Origin: Pedobacter sp. Leaf250
Lineage (GTDB): Bacteria > Bacteroidota > Bacteroidia > Sphingobacteriales > Sphingobacteriaceae
NCBI RefSeq assembly: GCF_920984735.1
Contig: NZ_CAKLBU010000005.1
Location: 62,001 to 126,000 of the forward strand
DNA: 64,000 nt
Reading direction: 5' to 3'
Below, piece by piece: positions 27,410 through 36,180 of the stretch. The notes beneath the pieces are model-generated. The model had not been told where the DNA came from. It made no database searches and was given only the letters and a program-made list of their open reading frames with translations. Positions within the stretch are counted from its first letter, which is position 1; the number at the start of each line of letters is the position of its first letter. The translations under genes and the position numbers were made by a program.

Positions 27410-28498
27410 ATGGAAAATATTGTAACAGACACTTGGCAGGATAAGGTAAAGAGCTTTGCAGCTGCATCCGAACAGTTGGGCGAATTGCATCCAGAGATTT
27501 TAGAACTTGCTTATCAAGAGAATTGGTTTAAACTTTTTGTGCCTGAGGTTTATGGTGGCGCTGGAAAAAAACTTCCAGAAATATTGAGATTGGAAGAACA
27601 GCTTGCCGAAGCTGATGGAAGCTTAGGCTGGAACATTACTTTGTGTGCAGGAGCCGCTTGGTTTGCGGGTTTCTTAAATCCTGAATTGGCAAAAGAAGTA
27701 TTTGCCAATCGTGAAGTTTGTTTTGCCGGTAGTGGAGCAGTTGGAGGAATAGCGGTAAAAACCGACTATGGTTATTTAATAAACGGCCATTGGAAATATG
27801 CTAGTGGTGCTTTGCATGCTACTATTTTTACCGCCAACTGTATGCTTAAAAATGCTGATGGGTCAGATATTTTAGATCCAGAGGGTAAACCAATAATCAA
27901 ATCTTTTATTCTTAAAAAAGGTGAGGTAAAAATTTTAGCTGGATGGTCTTATTTTGGGTTAATTGCTACAGGTAGCCATGCTTTTGAAGTCGCTGATTTA
28001 GAAGTCCCGGCAAATAGAACATTTACAATTAATAGTAATATCGCAGTAGCCGATAAAGGATTTGACTATCCATTTTTGCAATTGGCGGAAACTACTTTGG
28101 CAGTAAATAGCCTGGGAATGGCCAAACATTTTATAGCACTTGTAGAAGAAGCTTTTACTACGCGTTCTGGCTTAAAGAGATATAATGAAAAACAGGTTTT
28201 ATTTTTCCAAAGAGAATTGGAACAATGTAAAAACGAGGTTTTAGATTTAAGAAATCAATTTTATAAAACTTTTGATCAATCTTGGAATCAGCTGCTTGAT
28301 CATGAAGAAATCGATGAAAATTTATTGACTGAAGTAAGCTTAATCAGTAGAAAACTCGCTCATGCATGCCGACGAGCGAGTGATACCTTATTTCCATATT
28401 GTGGACTTGAAGCCGCCAAAAAGGAGAGCGAAATTAACAGGGTTTGGAGAGATATCCATACGGCTAGTCAGCATGCCCTGTTGACTTTTATTGAATAA
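27410..28498 (+). CDS. Acyl-CoA-dehydrogenase-fold flavoprotein
   Basis: 362 residues with the three-part acyl-CoA dehydrogenase fold: N-terminal helices (PEVYGGAGKKLPEILRLEEQ, ADGSLGWNITLC), a middle beta domain (GYLINGHWKYASGALHATIF, LKKGEVKILAGWSYFGLIAT) and a C-terminal helical bundle ending INRVWRDIHTASQHALLTF. The end motif and the NGHWKYASG segment resemble group D flavin monooxygenases and other non-classical members as much as true dehydrogenases. I see no clear catalytic Glu. It starts 36 nt after pnuT on the same strand, so it is probably under TPP-riboswitch control. A function in thiamine or thiazole turnover is only inference. Confidence 0.65.
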   Translation: MENIVTDTWQDKVKSFAAASEQLGELHPEILELAYQENWFKLFVPEVYGGAGKKLPEILRLEEQLAEADGSLGWNITLCAGAAWFAGFLNPELAKEVFANREVCFAGSGAVGGIAVKTDYGYLINGHWKYASGALHATIFTANCMLKNADGSDILDPEGKPIIKSFILKKGEVKILAGWSYFGLIATGSHAFEVADLEVPANRTFTINSNIAVADKGFDYPFLQLAETTLAVNSLGMAKHFIALVEEAFTTRSGLKRYNEKQVLFFQRELEQCKNEVLDLRNQFYKTFDQSWNQLLDHEEIDENLLTEVSLISRKLAHACRRASDTLFPYCGLEAAKKESEINRVWRDIHTASQHALLTFIE

Positions 28499-28508
28499 AG
28501 TTTGGTGT

Positions 28509-29843
28509 TTACAATGTTCTATCAATCATTTTTTTAAGTTGTGATTCAAAATAACGTGTATTAAGCCTATCCTTTTTTATAAGTCTTATCGCTATTTGTT
28601 CATTTTTAATTGCATCGGTATAGCTCCCAATTTTATATTGGAGTTGCGCTAAGGTATTGTAATAACTTCCAAAAGCATTAACTTCTATAGCCCTATTACA
28701 CCAAGCAATCGCTTTATTAATGTAGCTGGTGTTTTTAGTGCCTGAATGATCAAATTTCATCGCGACAAATGCTAAATCATTTGAATATGATAATGAATGA
28801 TTTTTTAAAATATTAGAAATGCTATCTTTATTTATATTAGAGCTATTACTGGATGAATATGCAATGAGTTTTTTTAATGAATCTGGCTTGATAATCATAT
28901 ATTGTCTATCATAATAAGGCGTAGCAAGCTTAAAATAATTAGATGTATCCTTAGTTTCGGAATAAAACCTTAACATTTCAGTTGCATAAGCACGAGAAGC
29001 TTTTTCGTAATCTTTATTCCAACTATATCTGCTAAAATTTGCAGCCGATTGTGCCATGCCTAGATCTTTTGTTCTTATGGCTTCGTTCATGGTATTCCTA
29101 ATAATTCGACCATTTAAATCCAATCTTTTACTAATTGGTTCGTATTTAAATATACTATCAATAATAGCTTTGTTTAAATAAGCTAATTTTATCGCCTTAC
29201 CGTTGGAGTAAGGGGATGCTTCCAAGATGTAGAGCACCGTTTGATAATCGTTAAAGTCTCTTACATTTAAATTGGTGGCGTAGCTGTCAATATATTTTGA
29301 ATTATTGGTATAGCCCAAAGATTTTCTTTGATCAATAAGTTTACGAATAAGATTGTTATTCGTTTGATCGGATAAATAGACTTGCTCAAGATCGGCAATC
29401 GATTCTTTCTTATAAGCTTGATCAACTTCATCAAGCATTTTCATGTATGTAGGTTTATCTTTAATATATCCATAACTACGGAAATATAAATTCTTATTAG
29501 GACGGAAGAAAAGATATACTGGAAACGACTTAACTTCAATTTCTGAAGAAATTGTCTTAAGATTGCTGTCAGCACTATGAGTAGTGTAGTTAATGTAATT
29601 ATTATTTAGGCGTTCTGTTAAATCTTCACTACGAATATTAGTATAAACTAAGCTTGGTTGATTATAATTTTTAACAAGATTTCCTTTTACCACCGCATGG
29701 TGAATTATCAACATCAGGGGCTTGTTTTGCTGTGCAGATGTTTCAAATGCAGCTTGTAATGTTCTGGCGGTCTTTATTCTTTGGCTATAACTTGTGAAAT
29801 GAAAAGTTATCAAAATAACGAGCGTCAATAGAAGATTTTTCAT
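28509..29843 (-). CDS. Secreted thioredoxin-fold plus TPR-like protein of unknown function
   Basis: Starting at the ATG at 29843 (444 residues), the protein has a signal peptide ending TSYSQ. The longer frame up to 29882 would start inside the terminator hairpin of the upstream gene, so I reject it. Residues about 20-145 look like a thioredoxin fold (KPLMLIIHHAVVKG, IEVKSFPVYLFFRP with the cis-Pro position). The usual CxxC is missing: the motif position holds HHAVVKGN. The rest is helical, and AIAWCNRAIEVNAFGSYYN followed by QLQYKIGSYTDAIKNEQIAI is TPR-like. It may be a non-redox chaperone or scaffold in the periplasm. It converges with the flavoprotein gene, with only 10 nt between stops. 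Confidence 0.5.
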   Translation of the reverse strand: MKNLLLTLVILITFHFTSYSQRIKTARTLQAAFETSAQQNKPLMLIIHHAVVKGNLVKNYNQPSLVYTNIRSEDLTERLNNNYINYTTHSADSNLKTISSEIEVKSFPVYLFFRPNKNLYFRSYGYIKDKPTYMKMLDEVDQAYKKESIADLEQVYLSDQTNNNLIRKLIDQRKSLGYTNNSKYIDSYATNLNVRDFNDYQTVLYILEASPYSNGKAIKLAYLNKAIIDSIFKYEPISKRLDLNGRIIRNTMNEAIRTKDLGMAQSAANFSRYSWNKDYEKASRAYATEMLRFYSETKDTSNYFKLATPYYDRQYMIIKPDSLKKLIAYSSSNSSNINKDSISNILKNHSLSYSNDLAFVAMKFDHSGTKNTSYINKAIAWCNRAIEVNAFGSYYNTLAQLQYKIGSYTDAIKNEQIAIRLIKKDRLNTRYFESQLKKMIDRTL

Positions 29844-29868
29844 GAGAAGCGATACATGATTTAAAGTA

Positions 29869-29897
29869 AAAGCCCGTAACAATAAGCTACGGGCTTT
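29869..29897 (-). terminator. Rho-independent terminator after the 29902-30945 gene
   Basis: AAAGCCCGTA and TACGGGCTTT form a perfect 10-bp stem with a 9-nt loop, followed on the minus strand by TACTTT. It sits 4 nt after the upstream gene's stop. Confidence 0.75.
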
Positions 29898-29901
29898 AAT
29901 A

Positions 29902-30945
29902 TTATTGATATTGAATGTAAATTGGTTTTGGCGTCAGTTTCAGCAACTCTTCTGGAGTCATTAATCTGTTTGGTGCTTTCTTTAAATCGTTTTTATAAAA
30001 TAATTTGAAACCTGTAAACTGAACTGGCTCACTTTGAATGAAGTGCCTGTAAGTTCCTTTTTTCAATTCTGGTTCTCCCCATCCATCCATGTGCATAACC
30101 ACTTGTACTTCAGGACGTAATTTAATGTTTTGTGAGTTGGTGACCATTTTTTTAGTGAAACGGTGCAAAACGAAAACCTTTGGAGGCAGGTTATATTTTT
30201 TAACCAAATCTGCTAAATAACCCGTTACATAGTTAATATCCGTCGCATCATAGGTTCCAATTCTTTTACCGGGAAGAGAACCATCTTTCATCGAAAACTC
30301 TGGATCGATACCTAAGTGTACATATGGCAATTGCAAATATTTCTCAATGTGAGGTAATTCAGCTTTAATTGTACTTAAAGCTACCTGAAGATCTAAAAAT
30401 ACAATCGTATTAGGCTGCATTTTAGAAATTTTCAAAACTGAATCGATCTGTTTATTGCCCATACGGTTGATGTATTTTCCGTCTTTACCAGCTGTACCAC
30501 TTGCTACGGCTGCAATATAATGTAAACCAGGTTGAACAGGAGTGCTTGGATCGGCTTTTTCCCATTTTTTAACTTCGGTATTTAAGCGTTGCCACATTTC
30601 TTTAGGTGCATATTCACCAAGAGCGCCCATTTTTTTAGAGTGTAAATTTCCGTAATAAACCACAATGCGTTTAAAAGGTAGAATTGCCCCCGCCAATGGA
30701 GTTGGCTGATTTTTAACTGGCCACCTGCCTGTTGTGTCGCCATTAGCTAATTTTTTATCCAATGAATCGTACAGTTTTCTGTCAACAGGTTTCATGATGT
30801 TAACTGTAGTATCTGTTTTCTTTTTGGAAGTGTCGGTGCTTGAGCCTGTACCACTACCACCTTTACCATCTGCATTACAGTTGGCAAATAAGCTGATTGC
30901 GGCAAAACCAAGGATTAGAGTACCCGCTAATTGAGGAAATTTCAT
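29902..30945 (-). CDS. Secreted or lipoprotein of unknown function
   Basis: 347 residues. The N-terminal signal sequence ends ISLFANCNADGKGG, resembling a lipobox although Asn at -1 is unusual. A Ser/Thr/Lys linker follows (about 28-50), then a compact domain (about 85-347) with conserved-looking motifs RIVVYYGNLHSKKMGALGEY, YVHLGIDPEFSM, KVFVLHRFTKKMV and VMHMDGWGEPEL. Alternating strands and helices with acidic and His residues at strand ends suggest a TIM-barrel-like fold; I cannot name an activity. It is followed by a strong terminator and is probably transcribed alone. Confidence 0.55.
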   Translation of the reverse strand: MKFPQLAGTLILGFAAISLFANCNADGKGGSGTGSSTDTSKKKTDTTVNIMKPVDRKLYDSLDKKLANGDTTGRWPVKNQPTPLAGAILPFKRIVVYYGNLHSKKMGALGEYAPKEMWQRLNTEVKKWEKADPSTPVQPGLHYIAAVASGTAGKDGKYINRMGNKQIDSVLKISKMQPNTIVFLDLQVALSTIKAELPHIEKYLQLPYVHLGIDPEFSMKDGSLPGKRIGTYDATDINYVTGYLADLVKKYNLPPKVFVLHRFTKKMVTNSQNIKLRPEVQVVMHMDGWGEPELKKGTYRHFIQSEPVQFTGFKLFYKNDLKKAPNRLMTPEELLKLTPKPIYIQYQ

Positions 30946-31043
30946 AGATATTATAAAGTATTAAAGTTTAGACAGTTTTTCCGAATCTGTTGTGCATGAA
31001 AGTAGGATGGAAAACGGATAGTTTAAAATAAAGTAATCAACAT

Positions 31044-31925
31044 TTACACATTACAGAATTTGCCAAAAACCCCTAAAGGTAATTTAACACCTGCAGTAGC
31101 TTGCAAATAAAGTTCTCCGGTTTCTAAATTTTTAACGCTAGGGAATGATGTGCGAATCAAATTTTCTACAATTACGGAAGAAAATCCTAAAGAATAAGTA
31201 TTTAAGATCAAAAAATGTTCTTTTTCATCTAAGAGCTGAACAACATCTTGCATCATTTCCTGAATGTGATCTTCTAGTTTCCACTTCTCGCCATTAGGCC
31301 CATGTCCATAAGCTGGTGGATCGAGAATAATTCCGTTGTATTTCTTGCCGCGTTTGAGCTCTTTCTTAACAAATTTCAATGCATCTTCTACCATCCAGCG
31401 GGTATTTTTTAATCCAGATAGTTCCTGATTTTCATTTGCCCAAGTTACCACCTGTTTAATCGAATCTACGTGGGTAGTTTCTGCACCAGCAGCATTTGCT
31501 ATTAATGATGCAGCACCAGTATATGCAAAAAGGTTTAATACTTTTGGTTGTGGAGTTTTAAATTTTTTGATCGATGAAGAAATAAAATCCCAGTTTACAG
31601 CCTGCTCGGGGAAAACGCCAACATGTTTAAATGAAGTTAAACCCAAACGAAGTTTGATAGCCACCTCATTATTTTTATATTCTACATGCCAACGATCTGG
31701 AATGGCTTGATTTTTTTTAACCCACTCACCTGAAGTTGCAGAGCGACCTCTGAAAGTGATATTTGCCGTTTTTTTCCATTCCTGTTCTGATAATGTTTTT
31801 TTCCAAACGGCTTGTGGTTCAGGGCGAATTAATATTGCATTTCCAAAACGCTCTAGTTTTTCAAAATCCCCGCAATCAATCAGTTCATAATCTTTCCAAT
31901 GAGTTGGGGCTAATAATTGTATCAT
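31044..31925 (-). CDS. Class I SAM-dependent methyltransferase, RlmI-like
   Basis: I start it at the ATG at 31925 (293 residues, MIQLLAPTHWKDYEL). An upstream in-frame ATG would take its first codons from a palindromic repeat. SAM-binding motif I is LNLFAYTGAASLIANAAGAE, motif II includes THVDSIKQVV, and motif IV is ILDPPAYGHG. The DPPAYG motif, with conserved YTGAAS, is characteristic of the RlmI/RlmL/KL group that methylates 23S rRNA. The N-terminal segment lacks an obvious full PUA domain. The exact target base is unknown. The repeat and the mla genes lie upstream on the same strand. Confidence 0.75.
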   Translation of the reverse strand: MIQLLAPTHWKDYELIDCGDFEKLERFGNAILIRPEPQAVWKKTLSEQEWKKTANITFRGRSATSGEWVKKNQAIPDRWHVEYKNNEVAIKLRLGLTSFKHVGVFPEQAVNWDFISSSIKKFKTPQPKVLNLFAYTGAASLIANAAGAETTHVDSIKQVVTWANENQELSGLKNTRWMVEDALKFVKKELKRGKKYNGIILDPPAYGHGPNGEKWKLEDHIQEMMQDVVQLLDEKEHFLILNTYSLGFSSVIVENLIRTSFPSVKNLETGELYLQATAGVKLPLGVFGKFCNV

Positions 31926-31942
31926 GTGTTTTTTGTGTAGTA

Positions 31943-32015
31943 CGTCATTGCGAGGCACGAAGCAATCTAATTAAATTATTATCCAAATGAGATTGCTTCG
32001 TGCCTCGCAATGACG
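31943..32015. repeat. Palindromic repeat CGTCATTGCGAGG...CCTCGCAATGACG
   Basis: Arms cgtcattgcgaggcacgaag and its inverse near-perfectly pair over about 30 bp around taattaaattattatccaaa. Other members of this family lie at 44776, 49174, 50715, 53945 (half) and 54950. Confidence 0.9.
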
Positions 32016-32022
32016 ATTATAT

Positions 32023-32775
32023 TTAAAACTTATCTTTTGCAGCCTTCATGAAGCGGCTGGCAAAAACGAAATCGTTTAATTCTTTAATATCAGTATGGGC
32101 AATTTCTTTGTTACTGCCTTCCCAAAATTTCTTTCCTTCGTGTAAAAACAGGATGTAATCGCCAATACCCATTACAGAGTTCATATCGTGGGTTACCACA
32201 ATAGTTGTAGTTTTGAATTCCTCTGTTAATTCTTGAATCAATTCATCAATAACGATGGATGTTTTAGGATCCAAACCTGAGTTGGGCTCATCGCAGAACA
32301 AATATTTAGGGTTCATGGAAATGGCACGGGCAATACCCACACGTTTTTTCATTCCACCTGAAAGTTCTGCCGGAAACAGTTTGTTCTTGCCTGCCAGATT
32401 TACACGCTCCAAACAAAAATTTACGCGTTCAATTTTCTCTGCCCTGGTTTGATCGGTAAACATATTTAAGGGGAACATAATATTATCCTCCACTGTCATG
32501 CTATCAAATAATGCCGACCCCTGAAATAACATTCCAATTTCCTTACGCACTTCAATACGCTGTTCGTATGTCATTGGGGTAAAGTCACGCCCATCATATA
32601 AAACCGATCCTGAATCTGGCTGGTGTAAACCCACCATACATTTCAACAGAGTTGTTTTTCCTGATCCAGATCCACCAATAATTAAATTCGTAACACCTTC
32701 TTCAAACTTGCCAGAAATGCCTTTTAAAACATCATTTCCGGAGAATGATTTGTATATATCTTTAACTTCGATCAT
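32023..32775 (-). CDS. mlaF: ABC transporter ATPase, MlaF-type
   Basis: From the ATG at 32775 the protein has 250 residues; an earlier in-frame start lies within mlaE and is unlikely. Walker A is GGSGSGKTT, the Q-loop is MLFQGSALFDSMTVEDN, the signature is ELSGGMKKR and Walker B is YLFCDEPNSGLD. The FQGSALFDS and SGGMKKRV segments are typical of the ATPase that powers the Mla-type lipid transporter. That system moves phospholipids between the inner and outer membranes and supports outer-membrane asymmetry. The start codon overlaps the mlaE stop by one nucleotide (TAATG), implying coupled translation. The MCE-domain partner (MlaD) is not among the adjacent genes. Confidence 0.88.
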   Translation of the reverse strand: MIEVKDIYKSFSGNDVLKGISGKFEEGVTNLIIGGSGSGKTTLLKCMVGLHQPDSGSVLYDGRDFTPMTYEQRIEVRKEIGMLFQGSALFDSMTVEDNIMFPLNMFTDQTRAEKIERVNFCLERVNLAGKNKLFPAELSGGMKKRVGIARAISMNPKYLFCDEPNSGLDPKTSIVIDELIQELTEEFKTTTIVVTHDMNSVMGIGDYILFLHEGKKFWEGSNKEIAHTDIKELNDFVFASRFMKAAKDKF

Positions 32776-33509
32776 TACAATAACAATTGAGTAACTAAAT
32801 AATCGCAAACAAGAATAGAAATACAGCTGATTACAACTGCTCTTGTACTGGCTTGAGAAACTTCGAGTGCACCACCACGAACATAAAAACCTTCGTATGC
32901 CGGAACAGATGTAATAATGAACCCAAAAACAAACGCCTTAACCAAAGCCACAACAATAGTATATGGATTAAAGTCTGTTGTAATACCTTGAATGTATTCA
33001 GCAGGCGTAACAGCTCCAGAAATTGATCCGCCAATATAACCACCAGAGATACTTAAAAACATCGAAATGATTACCAACATAGGTACCATCGTAATGCCTG
33101 AAATGATTTTAGGAAGAATGAGGTAGCCGGGTGCATTGATTCCCATAATTTCCAAAGCATCAATCTGCTCTGTAACACGCATGGATCCAATTTCAGATGA
33201 AATGGCAGATCCGATTTTACCTGCTAAAACAATTGCGCTAATGGTTGGGCTTAATTCTAAAATACTCGAATCTCGGTTTACGGAACCAATAATGGTTTTT
33301 GGAATGAAATCACTAACGAGCTGGAAAGCAATTTGTAAAGTCATTACAGCGCCAATGAATGTAGAGATGATAGCAATAAGGCCTAAAGAACCTACACCAA
33401 CATAATCCATTTGCTTGGCGATTTCTTTAAGATATATTTTCAGTTTTTCCGGCTTTCTGAATACAGACTTAAGTAGCAGGATGTATCTGCCGAAATTGGT
33501 AAAATTCAT
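32775..33509 (-). CDS. mlaE: MlaE-family ABC permease
   Basis: 244 residues with about five to six membrane segments. Family motifs are GVGSLGLIAIISTFIGAVMT, LAGKIGSAISSEIGSMRVTE and QIDALEIMGINAPGYLILPK; the conserved EQIDAL motif is the coupling helix that touches the ATPase. It forms the inner-membrane core of a lipid transporter with the downstream MlaF. A perfect -7 box (TATTTTTG on the minus strand at 33592-33599) lies about 85 nt upstream but lacks an obvious -33 partner. Confidence 0.9.
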   Translation of the reverse strand: MNFTNFGRYILLLKSVFRKPEKLKIYLKEIAKQMDYVGVGSLGLIAIISTFIGAVMTLQIAFQLVSDFIPKTIIGSVNRDSSILELSPTISAIVLAGKIGSAISSEIGSMRVTEQIDALEIMGINAPGYLILPKIISGITMVPMLVIISMFLSISGGYIGGSISGAVTPAEYIQGITTDFNPYTIVVALVKAFVFGFIITSVPAYEGFYVRGGALEVSQASTRAVVISCISILVCDYLVTQLLL

Positions 33510-33655
33510 TCCGTATGTATTGCTTAATTTAAATGATCATTATATAATACTACAAAGAAACGATAAAAAAGTTGGAGCGCTTTGATAATTGCAAAAATAT
33601 TCGTGGTTTCGAATATAAATATGGTTTTTTGTCAACAAAAATTAATTAATAAACT

Positions 33656-34345
33656 ATGAAAGCTGTAATAACAGGTGCAACAAAAGGAATTGGTAGGGCT
33701 ATTGCCATTAAGCTTTGGCAAGAAGGTTATCATTTGGCGCTAGTGGCAAGAGGTTTAAAAGAACTTAAAGAACTTCGTGATGAACTGTTTATTACTGGAA
33801 GAACAGTTTTAATATATGCTGTAGATTGTTCGGATAAGGATGCGGTTTATCAGTTTTTAAATGAAATAGAATCTGATTTTGGTTTTACGGATGTTTTGGT
33901 TAATAATGTGGGTACTTATTTGCCCGGAAGTCTGTTGGATGAAGCTGATGAAACTTTTGAAAAACAGCAGTTGCTAAATGTTAATGCCTGTTATTACATG
34001 AGTAAGTTTTTTGGTAAATTAATGCGTACAGCGCAGCATGGGCATATATTTAACATCTGTTCTGTTGCCAGTAAAACGCCTGTTGAAAATGGTGGAAGCT
34101 ATAGTGTAACAAAAGCAGCGATGTTAAGTCTTAACAATGTATTGCGGCAAGAGTTAGCACCACACAACGTTAAAGTAACAGCTTTTTTGCCGGGTTCAAC
34201 CAAAACTTCATCATGGGAAGGAACAACTATTCCGGATGAAAAATTTGTTCAACCCGAAGATATTGCGGAAACTTTATACACCATTTTAAACTTAAGTAAA
34301 GGGGTAAATGTTGATGAGGTTTTAATTACCCCGCTGAATTTTTAA
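33656..34345 (+). CDS. Short-chain dehydrogenase/reductase (SDR)
   Basis: 229 residues with the classical SDR signatures: TGATKGIG nucleotide-binding motif (residues 6-13), NNVG (83-86) and the catalytic set S136, Y149 and K153 in SYSVTKAAM. VARGLKEL after the second beta strand suggests NADPH use through the Arg. Length is a little short of the usual 250. It resembles 3-oxoacyl-ACP reductase-like proteins, but the substrate cannot be read from sequence. It begins the plus-strand group that continues with the PspC gene 13 nt downstream. Confidence 0.85.
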   Translation: MKAVITGATKGIGRAIAIKLWQEGYHLALVARGLKELKELRDELFITGRTVLIYAVDCSDKDAVYQFLNEIESDFGFTDVLVNNVGTYLPGSLLDEADETFEKQQLLNVNACYYMSKFFGKLMRTAQHGHIFNICSVASKTPVENGGSYSVTKAAMLSLNNVLRQELAPHNVKVTAFLPGSTKTSSWEGTTIPDEKFVQPEDIAETLYTILNLSKGVNVDEVLITPLNF

Positions 34346-34358
34346 ACACACACACAAA

Positions 34359-35063
34359 ATGAACAGCGTTATGGAAAAGAAGCTTTTTAGAAACGAACAC
34401 GATAAGATGATTGCCGGTGTAGCTTCTGGACTTGCAGATTATATGCAGGTAGAGGTTACCATAGTGAGGCTATTATTCGTATTATCAACCATCTTTATGG
34501 CAGGAGCTGGTTTAATTGCTTATATCGTGATGTGGATTATCGTTCCGGTTAATAATGACCCATCGGTTAGATTCACAAAATTTAACGATTATTTCAACAA
34601 AAATAATCCGAATACGCCGCCATTTGGAAATGCAAATCCCTTTGGAGGAACAACAGGCGCAGGTAATGCCAATTGGTCTCAACCAATAAACGAAAGTGAA
34701 AAAAAACCTTTTGAAACCCAGCCCGATTTTGGTAAAATAAATAAGCCAAATGATGCAGGAAGAACAGTTGCGGGATTACTTCTATTGGTAATTGGCTGCA
34801 TCTTTTTGATGCGGGAGCTTGATTTTATTCCCGATTGGTTTACCATACGTAACTTCTTTAAGTTCATGTGGCCACTAATTTTTATTGCTTTGGGTATTGG
34901 CATTATCGCTAAATCTAAAAGGAAAAATGAATGGGCAGCATTCCAAAACCAGCAAGCGCAGGAAGAACAGAAAAAAGCTGCCGATTTTACTGAAACAAAT
35001 GTGGTAGAAGAAGAACCTAAAAACGATAACAATTCTACACCAACCACTCACCCTCAAGCATAA
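34359..35063 (+). CDS. PspC-domain envelope-stress protein
   Basis: 234 residues; a second ATG at codon 5 (34371, MEKKLFRNE) is an equally good start. The N-terminal PspC domain (about 5-70) has the pattern KMIAGVASGLADYMQVEVTI and a glycine-rich membrane span (FMAGAGLIAYIVMWIIVPV). A Pro/Asn-rich linker follows, then two more hydrophobic segments (VAGLLLLVIGCIFLM and FMWPLIFIALGIGIIA) of the LiaI/LiaF type, and a charged Gln/Glu/Asn tail. PspC proteins sense or relay membrane stress. It lies 4 nt before the LiaF-like gene and probably forms a two-component membrane pair with it. Confidence 0.82.
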   Translation: MNSVMEKKLFRNEHDKMIAGVASGLADYMQVEVTIVRLLFVLSTIFMAGAGLIAYIVMWIIVPVNNDPSVRFTKFNDYFNKNNPNTPPFGNANPFGGTTGAGNANWSQPINESEKKPFETQPDFGKINKPNDAGRTVAGLLLLVIGCIFLMRELDFIPDWFTIRNFFKFMWPLIFIALGIGIIAKSKRKNEWAAFQNQQAQEEQKKAADFTETNVVEEEPKNDNNSTPTTHPQA

Positions 35064-35067
35064 CATT

Positions 35068-36051
35068 ATGAAATTAGATAGATTAATTTGGGGTATTTTA
35101 CTGCTTTTTATTGGCGGTGTACTTCTATTGGAAAACTTTGGAATCATTGATTTTTACTGGAGAAACGTATGGGGTTTTTGGCCTGTATTCCTAATTATTG
35201 CTGGTGTAAATATTTTATTCAACAGAAATAATTCGCAAATGGGCAGCATGGTTTCTATTGGTGTTTTGGTTGTAGCATTGGCATTTTTATTTTACAAAGG
35301 CCAGCAAGAGCCCAATAAAAATGGATGGTGGGGACATAAATTCAAAAACGATGTTGATATAAACATTGATGATAACGACAATGACAACGATGAGGATAGC
35401 GATAATAATGATACAGCCTTTAATAGTTTAAAGTTAACCGAACCATTCGTGGCAGCAGAAAATGCCAAGAAAACAGTTTTGAATATATCAGGAGGAGGGA
35501 TTTCATTCAATCTGGATGGTGAAACTTCTGAATTGATTAATGCTCACGTTAAAAAAAGACATGGTAACTTCTCTCTGAAAAAACTCATTACTGATTCGGC
35601 TACGGTGCTAACATTTAGCATGGATGATAGAAAAAGCAAATGGAAATTTGGCGAAAATGGCAATGATGTAGATTTTAAATTAAACAAAGCCGCCAACTGG
35701 GATATATTGATGAAATTAGGCGCTGGTGAAGCAAACTTCGATTTTGCAGATTACAAAGTTCGTACCTTCCGCTTTGATGGTGGTGCAGCAGCGTTGGATA
35801 TCAAATTCGGAGATTTGCTACCAATTACCGATGTGATCGTAAAATCAGGCGTAGCTGATGTTAAAATTAAAGTGCCAACAAATTCTGGTTGTCGAATTAA
35901 AACGAAAACAGGTTTATCTGCGAAAGATTTTGACGGCTTTGAAAAATTAAGCGATGGCGTTTATGAAACATCAAACTATAAAACATCAACCAATAAAATT
36001 TTTATCAATTTAGATGGTGGATTGAGTAGCTTTGAGGTATCAAGGTATTAA
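35068..36051 (+). CDS. LiaF-like membrane protein
   Basis: 327 residues. About four membrane spans occupy residues 5-80 (IWGILLLFIGGVLLLENFGI, FWPVFLIIAGVNILF), the LiaI/LiaF-like transmembrane region. An extraordinary acidic Asp/Asn run (about 93-115) follows, then a soluble beta-rich domain in which glycine/hydrophobic strands repeat (LNISGGGISFNLDGE, IKFGDLLPITDVIVKSG, KIKVPTNSGCRIK, FINLDGGLSSFEVSRY). This matches the LiaF C-terminal cell-envelope response domain. It is translationally close to the PspC gene and likely works with it in envelope stress sensing (inference). Confidence 0.75.
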   Translation: MKLDRLIWGILLLFIGGVLLLENFGIIDFYWRNVWGFWPVFLIIAGVNILFNRNNSQMGSMVSIGVLVVALAFLFYKGQQEPNKNGWWGHKFKNDVDINIDDNDNDNDEDSDNNDTAFNSLKLTEPFVAAENAKKTVLNISGGGISFNLDGETSELINAHVKKRHGNFSLKKLITDSATVLTFSMDDRKSKWKFGENGNDVDFKLNKAANWDILMKLGAGEANFDFADYKVRTFRFDGGAAALDIKFGDLLPITDVIVKSGVADVKIKVPTNSGCRIKTKTGLSAKDFDGFEKLSDGVYETSNYKTSTNKIFINLDGGLSSFEVSRY

Positions 36052-36178
36052 GTTATAAGTTTTACGTTATAAGTTAAAGATGCAGATTTGACAGATTAGA
36101 GTATCTGGTAAGTTTATCAACAAAGCATCTTAATTTTACAAACTTACAACTTGAAACTTATCACGTAAAACTTACTAC
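36050..36178. repeat. Inverted repeat of the AAGTTTTACGT family
   Basis: taagttataagttttacgtt on the left and cacgtaaaacttactacc on the right are inverted. It fills the gap between the LiaF-like and RDD genes. Related words occur at 49861-49890 and 62957-63036. Confidence 0.65.
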
Positions 36179-36180
36179 CA

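Noticed and set aside
29844..29882. Earlier start for the thioredoxin-fold protein
   Set aside because: It would begin inside the terminator hairpin of the upstream gene and precede the signal peptide.
31926..31958. Upstream start for the RlmI-like methyltransferase
   Set aside because: The extra residues are encoded by a palindromic repeat arm.
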